Assembly (NCBI GenBank): GCA_026392325.1
Contig: JAPLCH010000240.1
Coordinates: 1 to 11,832 of the forward strand
Reading direction: 5' to 3'
Length of the DNA stretch: 11,832 nt
DNA from: Solirubrobacterales bacterium
GTDB taxonomy: Bacteria > Actinomycetota > Thermoleophilia > Solirubrobacterales > Solirubrobacteraceae
Below are positions 1 through 5,994 of this stretch, piece by piece (within the stretch, counting starts at the first letter, position 1; the number at the start of each line of letters is the position of its first letter). Both the position numbers and the translations under genes were made by a program. Under the pieces are notes generated by a model. It did no database searches. It was not told the DNA's origin and was given only the letters and a program-made list of their open reading frames with translations.

Positions 1-863
1 GAGTCCAATGTCGAGCAGGCCTCGTCGGTGAGAAGAAGGTGGTGCGGACTTGCCTCGGCCGTCACCTTGACGCCACGCGCCTTCGCCTCCCGGATGACCC
101 GAACCGAGCCGCCGCTGGAGACGTGCTGAACGTGGATCACAGCGTTTTCGAGCTCTGCGAGCTCGCAGTCCCGGGAAATCATTGTTGATTCAGCCACTCC
201 TGGTTGGCCCCTCAAGCCGAGCTTTGCTGACACGAGGCCTTCATTGAGTGGAGCGCCCAGTGAAAGAGACGGATCCTCCTCGTGGAGGGCAATTACGGCC
301 CCGGTCACCTGCTGATAGCGAAGAGCCTTGCGAAGAACGCCGGCATCCGTCACAGGTATCCCATCGTCGGTGAAGCCCGCTGCTCCGGCTTCCGTCATCT
401 GGGCCATCTCCGTCAGCTCGAGACCGCCCAGGCCCTTGGTGATCGCGCCAAGCTGTCCCATGGGGATCAGAGCTTCTTGCTCCGCCCTGGCGAGGATGCC
501 TCGCAAAATCTCTGCTCCATCAACCGTCGGTGTGGTGTTCGGCATTGCAAGAACAAGGCAGTAGCCGCCCGCAGCCGCAGCAGCAGTTCCTGACGAGATG
601 GTCTCCTTGTGTTCCTGCCCCGGCGTGCGAAAGTGAACATGCGGGTCTGTAAAGGCTGGCATCAGGATCTGCCCAGAGCAGTCGATTACCTGACAGTCAG
701 CTTGGACCTCAGCGGTTCCAGCCTCAGACACGCTGACGATCTTCCCGTCAGAGATGTGCACATCAAGTTCTCCGTGAAGTCCGGCTCGGGGATCCACAAC
801 GGTGGCTCCACTGAGCAGAGCTGCCTCGGGTGTCCCTGACTTCCATGCTGTGCGCCTTGTCAT
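1..863 (-). CDS. pyrC: Dihydroorotase, type I (3' end beyond window)
   Basis: Catalyses reversible cyclisation of N-carbamoyl-aspartate to dihydroorotate, the third step of pyrimidine synthesis, in the cytoplasm. I translated 287 codons; the C-terminus lies beyond the left edge (family members are usually about 420-450 residues). Visible amidohydrolase landmarks in order: the zinc-binding DPHVHFRTPG (His75, His77) followed by QEHKET; AMPNTTPTVD near residues 106-115; GAITKGLGG near 139-147; GFTDDG near 163-168, whose Asp is a metal ligand in type I enzymes; ALHEED with His194; IHVQHVSSGGS; and EASPHHLLLTDE near the edge. The ATG at 863-861 overlaps the pyrB stop as ATGA and is preceded by GAGAGG ten bases upstream, so translation is probably coupled to pyrB. 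It is not an open frame complete in this window and is easily missed. Identification is firm; only the missing C-terminus is unknown. Confidence 0.95.
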   Translation of the reverse strand, partial: MTRRTAWKSGTPEAALLSGATVVDPRAGLHGELDVHISDGKIVSVSEAGTAEVQADCQVIDCSGQILMPAFTDPHVHFRTPGQEHKETISSGTAAAAAGGYCLVLAMPNTTPTVDGAEILRGILARAEQEALIPMGQLGAITKGLGGLELTEMAQMTEAGAAGFTDDGIPVTDAGVLRKALRYQQVTGAVIALHEEDPSLSLGAPLNEGLVSAKLGLRGQPGVAESTMISRDCELAELENAVIHVQHVSSGGSVRVIREAKARGVKVTAEASPHHLLLTDEACSTLD

Positions 864-1795
864 GCCGTTGCTGCCTCTCGAACTCGATCGTCTTTTTCCA
901 CGCCAGCCAGCAGCTCATAGAGCACGGCCATCCGCACTGCAACTCCTGCTGCAACCTGTTCACCAATCAGGGAGTGAGCCGAGTCGACGACGTCGCCTGC
1001 CAGCTCAACCCCTCGGTTCACGGGTCCCGGGTGCATTACAACCTGATTTGCCACCAAACGGTCAGCTGTGATTCCGTAAAGAGCGGCGTACTCGTTGAGC
1101 GAAGGAACATCTCCCCCCTGCATTCTCTCGTGCTGCATCCTCAGGGCGTACACAACATCTGCCTCGCCAAGATCAGCCAAGTTTGTGACAACACGGCAGC
1201 CAAGGGCAGCCCCAATTCCAGGCGGCAGAAGAGTTGGTGGGCCGCAGAGAGTGACACTGGCTCCCATGAGACCGAATGCAGCTGCTGTTGACCGCGCTAC
1301 TCGCGAGTGGGCTATGTCACCCACAATCCAGATCCTCAAGCCATCAAGCTCCCCAAACCGCTGTCTCAGTGTGTGGACATCGAGCAGTGCCTGGGTTGGA
1401 TGTGCGTGTGCCCCGTCCCCCGCGTTGATCACTGCCGCGCGAGTCCACCTGGCAACAAGATCAGCAGCGCCAGCACGCGGATGTCTGACCACTATCGCTG
1501 CAGGCTCATAGGCATCAAGCGTCGTAATCGTGTCTTTCAGAGACTCGCCCTTGTCCACAGAACTTCCGCTTGAGCGGATTGAGATGACGTCCGCCGAAAG
1601 TCGTTTGGCTGCGAGCTCAAATGAAGATGTAGTCCGGGTAGAGGACTCGTAGAAAAGGTTGACAACGAGCCGACCTCGTAGCGCCGGAACCTTCTGGACC
1701 TCACGGGAGGCAACCGAACCAAACGATGCAGCTCGGTCGAGAATGCGCTCAATCCCGTTCCGCCCCAACTGGTCAATTGAAATCAGGTGCTTCAT
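860..1795 (-). CDS. pyrB: Aspartate carbamoyltransferase catalytic subunit
   Basis: Condenses carbamoyl phosphate with aspartate, the committed step of pyrimidine synthesis. The 311 residues match the usual length of the catalytic chain. Carbamoyl-phosphate-domain motifs: SSTRTTSSFE (residues 51-60), VDKGESLKDT (80-89), HPRAG (105-109), GDGAHAHPTQALLD (127-139). Aspartate-domain motifs: VGDIAHSRVARS (158-169), ALRMQHERM near 217-225, and HPGPVNRGVEL (255-265). The loop usually read as STRTR is STRTT here; the first Arg, which is the phosphate-binding residue, is kept, while the second position varies in the family. The start at 1795 overlaps the pyrR stop as ATGA and has AGAGG ten bases upstream; the stop overlaps pyrC in the same way. 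No regulatory pyrI gene is visible. It sits between pyrR and pyrC, so control is expected through PyrR. Confidence 0.97.
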   Translation of the reverse strand: MKHLISIDQLGRNGIERILDRAASFGSVASREVQKVPALRGRLVVNLFYESSTRTTSSFELAAKRLSADVISIRSSGSSVDKGESLKDTITTLDAYEPAAIVVRHPRAGAADLVARWTRAAVINAGDGAHAHPTQALLDVHTLRQRFGELDGLRIWIVGDIAHSRVARSTAAAFGLMGASVTLCGPPTLLPPGIGAALGCRVVTNLADLGEADVVYALRMQHERMQGGDVPSLNEYAALYGITADRLVANQVVMHPGPVNRGVELAGDVVDSAHSLIGEQVAAGVAVRMAVLYELLAGVEKDDRVREAATA

Positions 1796-2355
1796 CGGTC
1801 GTGGGCCTCTCCGTCTCCACGTCTGACGGTTACTGCGTCCACCCCATCAGTCTCCACCAACTGAACATTCACGCGATCACCGGGTGCGGTTGGAATGTTC
1901 TTCCCGACGTGATCAGGCCGAATGGGAAGCTCGCGGTGTCCGCGGTCGCAGAGCACCGCGAGCCGGATGGACCGCGGTCGGCCAAAATCGAAGATTGCGT
2001 CAATCGCTGCTCTGACCGTCCTGCCGGTGAAGAGCACGTCATCAACGACAACAACCGTCTTGCCTTCAACATCGAAGTCTAGGTGAGTGGAGTGAACCAC
2101 TGGAGATGCGCCGCGAGACCCCAGATCGTCGCGATAGAGGGAAATGTCAACGTCTCCCAAGTGCACCTGTGAGCCGCTGATTTCGGCAACCATCGGCTGA
2201 AGGCGGGCTGCGAGGATGGCGCCGCGCGTGTGGATGCCTACAAGTGCGAGCTCGGAGTCAGGCTGCTGTTCCACAATCTCGTGGGCAACCCTGATAAGTG
2301 CGCGGGACATGCGCTCGTTGTCGAGCACTACCGTCTCCGGTTGTGTTGGCTCCAT
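1792..2355 (-). CDS. pyrR: Bifunctional pyr operon regulator / uracil phosphoribosyltransferase PyrR
   Basis: PyrR binds a specific hairpin in pyr mRNA when UMP or UTP is abundant, lowering expression of the operon; many members also have weak uracil phosphoribosyltransferase activity. The 187-residue protein has the type I PRTase layout: LVGIHTRGAILAARL (residues 38-52), the flexible-loop region with ISLYRDDL (71-78), the PRPP-binding loop VVVVDDVLFTGRT (101-113), and LAVLCDRGHRELPIRPDHVGKN (132-153, typical of PyrR), ending with VQLVETDGVDAVTV. It is the first gene of pyrR-pyrB-pyrC, and the putative target hairpin lies directly upstream over its own ribosome binding site, implying autoregulation. 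It starts with the ATG at 2355; the SD is AGGAAGGGG at 2371-2363. The gap to rnz upstream is 59 bases, so read-through from rnz is possible. Confidence 0.96.
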   Translation of the reverse strand: MEPTQPETVVLDNERMSRALIRVAHEIVEQQPDSELALVGIHTRGAILAARLQPMVAEISGSQVHLGDVDISLYRDDLGSRGASPVVHSTHLDFDVEGKTVVVVDDVLFTGRTVRAAIDAIFDFGRPRSIRLAVLCDRGHRELPIRPDHVGKNIPTAPGDRVNVQLVETDGVDAVTVRRGDGEAHDR

Positions 2356-2366
2356 GCTGGGGCCCC

Positions 2367-2397
2367 TTCCTGGCCTCTCGGGACCGGGTTAAAGGAA
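2367..2397 (-). promoter_or_regulatory. PyrR-binding RNA hairpin overlapping the pyrR Shine-Dalgarno
   Basis: On the minus strand the core GGTCCCGAGAGGCC (2385-2372) matches the PyrR target: a short stem GGTC/GGCC closed by the hexaloop CCGAGA, which fits the known CNGNGA consensus exactly. The lower stem is TTCCT (2397-2393) paired with AGGAA (2371-2367), separated by an unpaired 5' bulge of seven bases. AGGAA is also the start of the SD of pyrR (AGGAAGGGG, 2371-2363). There is no room or U-run for an attenuator before the ATG at 2355. The arrangement therefore predicts translational repression by PyrR, as described for mycobacteria, rather than the Bacillus attenuation mechanism. Confidence 0.85.
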
Positions 2398-2414
2398 CGA
2401 ACTTGAACTGCGCT

Positions 2415-3401
2415 TCAGAGCGTAGCGCCTTGTTCGGCATCCTGCTGCGAAGGGGTTTGAGTCGCCTTCTGTCCGCGCCGTTCAGGACGACTCAGAGTCG
2501 GCTCCCCAGACTCGCGGAATGGAATCTCTACAAAGTCGAAGTCGCGAGGAACATGGCTGTTTGGGAAAACGCTTCGCGCTTCTTCCTCATGTTCCGGCCC
2601 GAAGTAACGTCCGGAAAGGTGTGTCATCGCGAGGAGCTTGACCTCTGCATCCCGCGCACACTCTGCTGCCTCCAGCGCCGTGCTGTGGCCTCTCTCACTT
2701 GCACGCTCTGCGTCCTCATGCAGAAACGTCGCCTCATGTACGAGGAGATCTGCATCATGCGAGGCGACCAGAAGCGAGTCACACGGGGTTGTGTCGCCAG
2801 TAAGAACGATCTTGCGGCCTTGCCGAGCTGGGCCCATGACATCAGCTGGGCTGACTCCGTTGACCGTCTCCCCACTCTGGATCAGTCCCAGGTCGGGCCC
2901 AGGCTGAATTCCGTGTGCGGCTACCTTCTCAAGATCAATTCGACCCGGTCGGTCGTCCTCAAACATTGCGTAACCGACAGCCCGGCCTCTGTGGCTGGCT
3001 TCGAACGCAGCAACATTCAGGTTTCCAGTCTTGACCACATTGCCTGGGGTGATCACATTTGCAACCACCTCGTATCGGGTCGCACCAGCTGAATCAACGC
3101 AGAAGTCAAGAATCCGTTGAATGCCCTCCGGGCCGTGCACCGTCAGTGGCCGCTCCCGATCACGAAGGTCAAATGTCTTGAGCAAACCCGGGAGTCCGAG
3201 CCAATGGTCCGCGTGGAAGTGAGTAATGAACACAGCGTCGAGATCCGCAAGTCCAGTGGACTTCACAAGTTGCCTTTGCGTTCCCTCTCCACAGTCGACA
3301 AGCAGCCTGATTCCCTCGTGGCGGATCAGATTCGCAGGTAGCCCTCGGCGGGCGGTTGGGACCGAACCAGCGGTCCCGATGAATACGACTGAGAAATCCA
3401 T
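2415..3401 (-). CDS. rnz: Ribonuclease Z (tRNA 3' processing endonuclease)
   Basis: A metallo-beta-lactamase-fold endonuclease that trims the 3' trailer of tRNA precursors, mainly those lacking an encoded CCA. The 328-residue length fits the short bacterial form. Motifs: FIGTAGSVPTARRG at the N-terminus (residues 7-20), DCGEGTQRQL (36-45), the zinc motif HFHADHWLGLPGLL (61-74; His61, His63, Asp65, His66), SHRGRAVGYAM (136-146), GPDLGL in the exosite region, LTGDTTPC (200-207), HEATF (222-226), GHSTALEAA (238-246) and AMTHLSGRY (258-266). The frame stays open to 3506, but that start would run back through the tRNA gene, and the family N-terminus begins at MDFSVVF, so the ATG at 3401 is chosen. 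No strong SD precedes it; a very short leader is possible. It is followed by the pyr operon after 59 bases. The tail after residue 298 is charged, Gln-rich and probably disordered. Confidence 0.95.
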   Translation of the reverse strand: MDFSVVFIGTAGSVPTARRGLPANLIRHEGIRLLVDCGEGTQRQLVKSTGLADLDAVFITHFHADHWLGLPGLLKTFDLRDRERPLTVHGPEGIQRILDFCVDSAGATRYEVVANVITPGNVVKTGNLNVAAFEASHRGRAVGYAMFEDDRPGRIDLEKVAAHGIQPGPDLGLIQSGETVNGVSPADVMGPARQGRKIVLTGDTTPCDSLLVASHDADLLVHEATFLHEDAERASERGHSTALEAAECARDAEVKLLAMTHLSGRYFGPEHEEEARSVFPNSHVPRDFDFVEIPFRESGEPTLSRPERRGQKATQTPSQQDAEQGATL

Positions 3402-3454
3402 GACAAGTCGCACTCTAAACCCGCGAGCCCCGAGACGGTAGGCTACGCCATCCA
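3402..3454. promoter_or_regulatory. Divergent intergenic region between rnz and tRNA-Arg
   Basis: These 53 bases must hold the promoters for rnz (minus) and for the tRNA-Arg/MenH-like unit (plus), unless those lie inside the opposite gene. Only weak matches are visible: TAGGCT (3439-3444) as a plus-strand -10 close to the tRNA, and TAGAGT (3417-3412) as a minus-strand -10, which would give rnz a nearly leaderless transcript. Neither has a convincing -35 box. Boundaries are those of the flanking genes. Confidence 0.3.
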
Positions 3455-3527
<73 letters not shown>

Positions 3528-3538
3528 CTGGAGCCCCT

Positions 3539-4279
3539 GTGACAGAACTGACCCTTTTCCACGGTTTCAGCCAGGACCCAAGCGTCTGGGACCAGCTGTC
3601 CACATACCTTCCCTCCGAGTGGAAGAAGATCGCGCCAACCTTGCCTGGTCACGACCAGCACAGCCTCGACCTTCCTTTGGATGCGGAGGACTTTGCGATT
3701 AAGACCCTCGATCGTCTCTCTCCCCAGCCCGCCAGCGGCAAGAGAGTTCTAATGGGGTATTCACTCGGCTCACGCTTGGCGCTCGATCTCGTACTTCGCG
3801 AACCTGAAAGGTGGACGCACCTCATCCTGGTGTCATCCGGGGCAGGGCTGACCGACCCAACAGCGCGCGCTGAACGAAGGGCAACGGACGGAGTGCTCGC
3901 GGACCGCCTTGAATCGGAAGGGCTTGATGCTTTTTCGAACACTTGGGACGCGCAACCCATTTGGACAGGCGATCCAGAAGAGACAAGAGCCAAGCGCAGG
4001 CAGATGATCTCAACCAAGACAGCGGCCGGACTCGCTGCCGCCATTCGTGCCTATGGGCAGGGAACCGCTCCCTCATTCTGGGACCAGCTTGAGAACATCG
4101 TCCTTCCCACCACCGTCGTCATCGGGAGTCGTGACCGGAGCTACTCAGAAGTCGCAAGACGGATGGCAGCCGGGCTCAACCGATGCGCAGAGCCGATAAC
4201 AGTGGAGGCCGGGCACTCAGTGCCACTTGAGGCACCCGAGGCCTTGGCTGATGCGATCATCAGCCAACTGGCCTCCTGA
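3539..4279 (+). CDS. menH: Alpha/beta hydrolase, MenH-like (SHCHC synthase family)
   Basis: The 246-residue protein is an alpha/beta hydrolase that most resembles MenH, which removes pyruvate from SEPHCHC to form 2-succinyl-6-hydroxy-2,4-cyclohexadiene-1-carboxylate in menaquinone synthesis. Seen: oxyanion region LFHGFSQDPSVWDQL (residues 6-20), LPGHDQH (35-41), nucleophile elbow GYSLGSRLAL (73-82, Ser75; MenH usually has GYSMGGRLAL), the LVSSGAGLTDPTARAERRATD stretch (98-117) in the MenH position EGGPGL...AERR, GTAPSFWDQL (175-184), acid GSRD (Asp199) and base AGHSVPLEAPE (His226). The start is the GTG at 3539, with GGAG at 3530-3533 five bases upstream. It begins 11 bases after tRNA-Arg and probably shares its transcript. 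No other men gene is present, so the substrate remains an inference; a generic esterase is the alternative. Confidence 0.8.
   Translation: MTELTLFHGFSQDPSVWDQLSTYLPSEWKKIAPTLPGHDQHSLDLPLDAEDFAIKTLDRLSPQPASGKRVLMGYSLGSRLALDLVLREPERWTHLILVSSGAGLTDPTARAERRATDGVLADRLESEGLDAFSNTWDAQPIWTGDPEETRAKRRQMISTKTAAGLAAAIRAYGQGTAPSFWDQLENIVLPTTVVIGSRDRSYSEVARRMAAGLNRCAEPITVEAGHSVPLEAPEALADAIISQLAS
4244..4267. terminator. Perfect inverted repeat, possible bidirectional terminator inside coding sequence
   Basis: TTGGCTGATG (4244-4253) and CATCAGCCAA (4258-4267) are exact reverse complements separated by the four bases CGAT. The repeat lies in the last codons of the MenH-like gene, 9 bases before its stop codon. 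That gene and the convergent carrier-protein gene end only 6 bp apart, so a terminator serving either strand would have to lie in coding sequence. No T-run follows on either strand, so intrinsic termination is not proven; it could instead stabilise the mRNA 3' end. Confidence 0.45.
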
Positions 4280-4285
4280 GACTGA

Positions 4286-4558
4286 TCAGCCTCCAGCTAC
4301 AGCAGGAAGAACGGTCAATTCGGCACCGTCGGCAATGGGCGTTTGAAGCCCATCAAGGAACCGGATGTCCTCTCCAGCTACATAGAGGTTCACAAAGCGG
4401 CGAAGGCCATTCTCATCCGTCAGACGGTCCTTGAGAGCTGGATGGTCAGTGAAGAGAGATTCAAGGCAGTCACCAACCGTTGCTCCATCTACGGCAACCT
4501 CGGCAGCTCCGGCGGTCATATCCCTCAACTGGGTCGGGATCTTCACATTGACGCTCAT
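4286..4558 (-). CDS. MoaD/ThiS-family sulfur carrier protein, CysO-like
   Basis: A 90-residue ubiquitin-fold carrier. The C-terminus LPAVAGG ends in the Gly-Gly that E1-like enzymes adenylate and convert to a thiocarboxylate, which then donates sulfide. Body motifs closely resemble mycobacterial CysO: VKIPTQLRDMT at the start, RLTDENGLRRFVNLYVAGEDIRFLDGL in the middle, then IADGAELTVLPAVAGG. The ATG at 4558 overlaps the stop of the upstream PLP enzyme as ATGA, and GAGGTG seven bases upstream is a good SD, so the two are made together. In mycobacteria CysO works with the PLP enzyme CysM to build cysteine on the carrier, which Mec then releases. Here the partner is a threonine-synthase-family enzyme. 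No activating E1 enzyme or Mec protease gene is in the window. The alternative, a molybdopterin synthase small subunit, fits the context poorly. Family confidence is high; the specific role is inferred. Confidence 0.9.
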   Translation of the reverse strand: MSVNVKIPTQLRDMTAGAAEVAVDGATVGDCLESLFTDHPALKDRLTDENGLRRFVNLYVAGEDIRFLDGLQTPIADGAELTVLPAVAGG

Positions 4559-5787
4559 GCCGTCACCTCAAGGCTCTCGATGGCCTCGAACGCCTCAAGC
4601 GTTGCTTCCACCTCGTCTACCTGAACCAGATCAGAGATCGCATCAGGTGTCTTAAGTCCGTCACCAGTGATCGTTGCCACCACGCTCTCTCCAGGCCCAA
4701 AGGCGCCGCGCTCCGCGAGCTTCTTGAGAACGGCCACCGTCACGCCTCCGGCGGTCTCAGTGAACACACCCGTGGTCTTGGCCAAGAGTGAAATTCCCTC
4801 TCGGATCTCATCATCGCTTGCGGATTCGATGGCACCACCGGTTCTGCGAGCCAGCTCAAGAGCGAACGGACCGTCGGCAGGGTCACCGATCGCAAGCGAG
4901 CGAGCGATGGTGTCGGGCTTCACCGGTCGGCAGAAGTCCTCCCCATCAGCAAAAGCAGAGGCAACAGGAGAGCACCCAGCTGCTTGAGCGCCGTGCATCG
5001 ATGGCAGTGGGCCATCGACAAGTCCGCACTCGCGCCACTCGTCAAATGCCTTGCCGATGCGCGTGTGTAGAGACCCGCTGGCCACAGGGGCAACCACATG
5101 GTTGGGGAGCCGCCATCCAAGCTGCTCCGCAACCTCGTAGGCAAGGGTCTTTGAGCCCTCGGCATAGTAGGGACGGAGATTGACGTTGACAAATGCCCAT
5201 GGACGCTCGTTGGCAACTTCGGAGCAGAGTCTGTTGACCTGGTCATAAGTTCCATTGACAGCAATTACACGCGCCCCATGAATGGCAGTGGCCGTGATCT
5301 TTTCGCGCTCAAGGTCAGATGGAATGAAGACGTATGCGGGAACCCCGGCCGCAGCTGCGTGAGCAGCAACAGCGTTCGCGAGGTTTCCGGTGGACGCACA
5401 GGCGAAGGTATCGAACCCAAGTTCAAGTCCCCTTGCCATCGCAACGGCGACAACCCGATCCTTGAACGAGTGTGTTGGATTGGATGTTTCGGACTTGATC
5501 CAAAGCTCGTAAATTCCAAGCTCTTTCCCAAGACGCTCAGCTCTGATCAGTGGAGTCATGCCCGTTGGCAGGGCTCCAGAAGGCGGACGCTGAACAGGAA
5601 GAAAGTCCGCGTACCTCCAGAGCGTGTTCGGACCGGCCTGGATCCGACGCTTGAGCTCCTCAGGATCTCGGCCTGAGAAGGACTCGTAAGAGACCTCCAG
5701 CGGACCAAAGCAGTTGGAGCACGCGTAGAGCGCCTCGAGTGGGTACTCCGTCTGGCATTCCTTGCACTTCAGTGACTTCGGCGGCAT
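4555..5787 (-). CDS. thrC: Threonine synthase-family PLP enzyme (SAM-riboswitch controlled, MoaD-linked)
   Basis: A 410-residue fold-type II PLP enzyme. It opens with a zinc-ribbon-like segment with Cys8, Cys11, Cys23 and Cys26. The PLP lysine is Lys109 in SNPTHSFKDRVV. The substrate and cofactor loop CASTGNLANAVAAHAA follows, then LRPYYAEGSKTLAYEVAEQLGW, VAPVASGSLHTRIGKAF, GAQAAGCSPVASAF, RPVKPDTIARSLAIGDPADGP and, near the end, TITGDGLKTPD. This pattern matches actinobacterial proteins annotated threonine synthase, which convert O-phosphohomoserine to threonine and phosphate. Context argues for another product: a SAM-I riboswitch precedes it and a CysO-like carrier is coupled to it by an ATGA overlap. 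I infer that it may use the carrier thiocarboxylate to turn an activated homoserine into homocysteine. The symbol reflects family, not proven activity. Starts with the ATG at 5787; the SD GAAAGG (5802-5797) lies nine bases upstream. Confidence 0.88.
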   Translation of the reverse strand: MPPKSLKCKECQTEYPLEALYACSNCFGPLEVSYESFSGRDPEELKRRIQAGPNTLWRYADFLPVQRPPSGALPTGMTPLIRAERLGKELGIYELWIKSETSNPTHSFKDRVVAVAMARGLELGFDTFACASTGNLANAVAAHAAAAGVPAYVFIPSDLEREKITATAIHGARVIAVNGTYDQVNRLCSEVANERPWAFVNVNLRPYYAEGSKTLAYEVAEQLGWRLPNHVVAPVASGSLHTRIGKAFDEWRECGLVDGPLPSMHGAQAAGCSPVASAFADGEDFCRPVKPDTIARSLAIGDPADGPFALELARRTGGAIESASDDEIREGISLLAKTTGVFTETAGGVTVAVLKKLAERGAFGPGESVVATITGDGLKTPDAISDLVQVDEVEATLEAFEAIESLEVTA

Positions 5788-5791
5788 TATT

Positions 5792-5839
5792 TTCGACCTT
5801 TCGTTATTCCGCCGGGTTCCGTGGGCGAAAGCGATCGAA
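5792..5839 (-). promoter_or_regulatory. Riboswitch expression platform: SD-sequestering hairpin
   Basis: On the minus strand CGAAAGGTCGAA (5803-5792) contains the SD GAAAGG of the thrC-like gene. All twelve bases can pair with the upstream segment TTCGATCGCTTTCG (5839-5826): CTTTCG with CGAAAG, one C-G pair, and TTCGA with TCGAA, leaving only two single-base bulges. The hairpin would hide the SD. No U-run follows, so control is most likely translational. A competing local pairing, GGCG (5843-5840) with CGCC (5827-5824), would free the SD and may be the anti-sequestor. How P1 of the aptamer selects between them is not clear from the sequence. Confidence 0.65.
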
Positions 5840-5848
5840 CGCCTGCCT

Positions 5849-5947
5849 CACATCTCCCGAGTATTATCTCGTTGGATTTGGCACCTTCCCCACTGTGGGG
5901 GGTTGCCGGCGTGTCATAGGGCCATTCCCTCAACGCCTCTTGATGTG
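5849..5947 (-). promoter_or_regulatory. SAM-I (S-box) riboswitch aptamer
   Basis: Read on the minus strand, every element of the SAM-I fold is present. P1 is CACATC (5947-5942) with GATGTG (5854-5849). The conserved AAGAG follows at 5941-5937. P2 is GGCGT (5937-5933) with ACGCC (5912-5908), with kink-turn bases GA and TGA, then AGGG/CCCT topped by loop AATGG. P3 is GGCA (5907-5904) with TGCC (5883-5880), including the conserved CGGCAACC and AAGGTGCC and an inner CCCCAC/GTGGGG stem. J3/4 is AAATCCAA, whose CCA (5875-5873) can form the pseudoknot with TGG (5924-5922) of loop 2. P4 is CGAG/CTCG with loop ATAATA, and J4/1 is GGA. SAM-I aptamers bind S-adenosylmethionine and normally switch off sulfur and methionine genes when SAM is plentiful. 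The kink-turn in P2 argues for SAM-I rather than SAM-IV. Confidence 0.95.
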
Positions 5948-5970
5948 TACTGCTATGTCCGAGGTACAAT
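5940..5970 (+). promoter_or_regulatory. Candidate promoter of corA
   Basis: TACAAT (5965-5970) matches five of six -10 positions. TTGATG (5940-5945) matches four of six -35 positions, with a 19-bp spacer, which is longer than ideal. Transcription would start near 5977 and leave a leader of about 120 bases before the corA ATG. The -35 lies inside the DNA that encodes P1 of the divergent SAM riboswitch. Confidence 0.4.
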
Positions 5971-5994
5971 AGCGCACTCTTCCCCGAATGGGAA
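5966..5994 (-). promoter_or_regulatory. Candidate promoter of the riboswitch/thrC-like operon
   Basis: TTCCCA (5994-5989) and TATTGT (5971-5966) on the minus strand are spaced 17 bp and each match four of six sigma-70-type consensus positions. Initiation would fall near 5959, about a dozen bases ahead of P1 of the riboswitch, which is where a promoter is expected. Its -10 overlaps the plus-strand candidate -10 for corA. This is a pattern match only. Confidence 0.4.

Noticed and set aside
150..175. GAGCTC/GAGCTC repeat in pyrC
   Set aside because: It is explained by coding for the conserved Leu/Glu/Ala-rich segment CELAELE; no wider structure.
2298..3092. 264-codon open frame on the plus strand
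   Set aside because: Antisense shadow of rnz and pyrR; its translation shows no recognisable family features, while the minus strand holds conserved motifs throughout.
5888..5900. Near-perfect palindrome CCCCACTGTGGGG, first considered as a transcription factor operator
   Set aside because: It is explained as the inner part of helix P3 of the SAM-I riboswitch on the minus strand.
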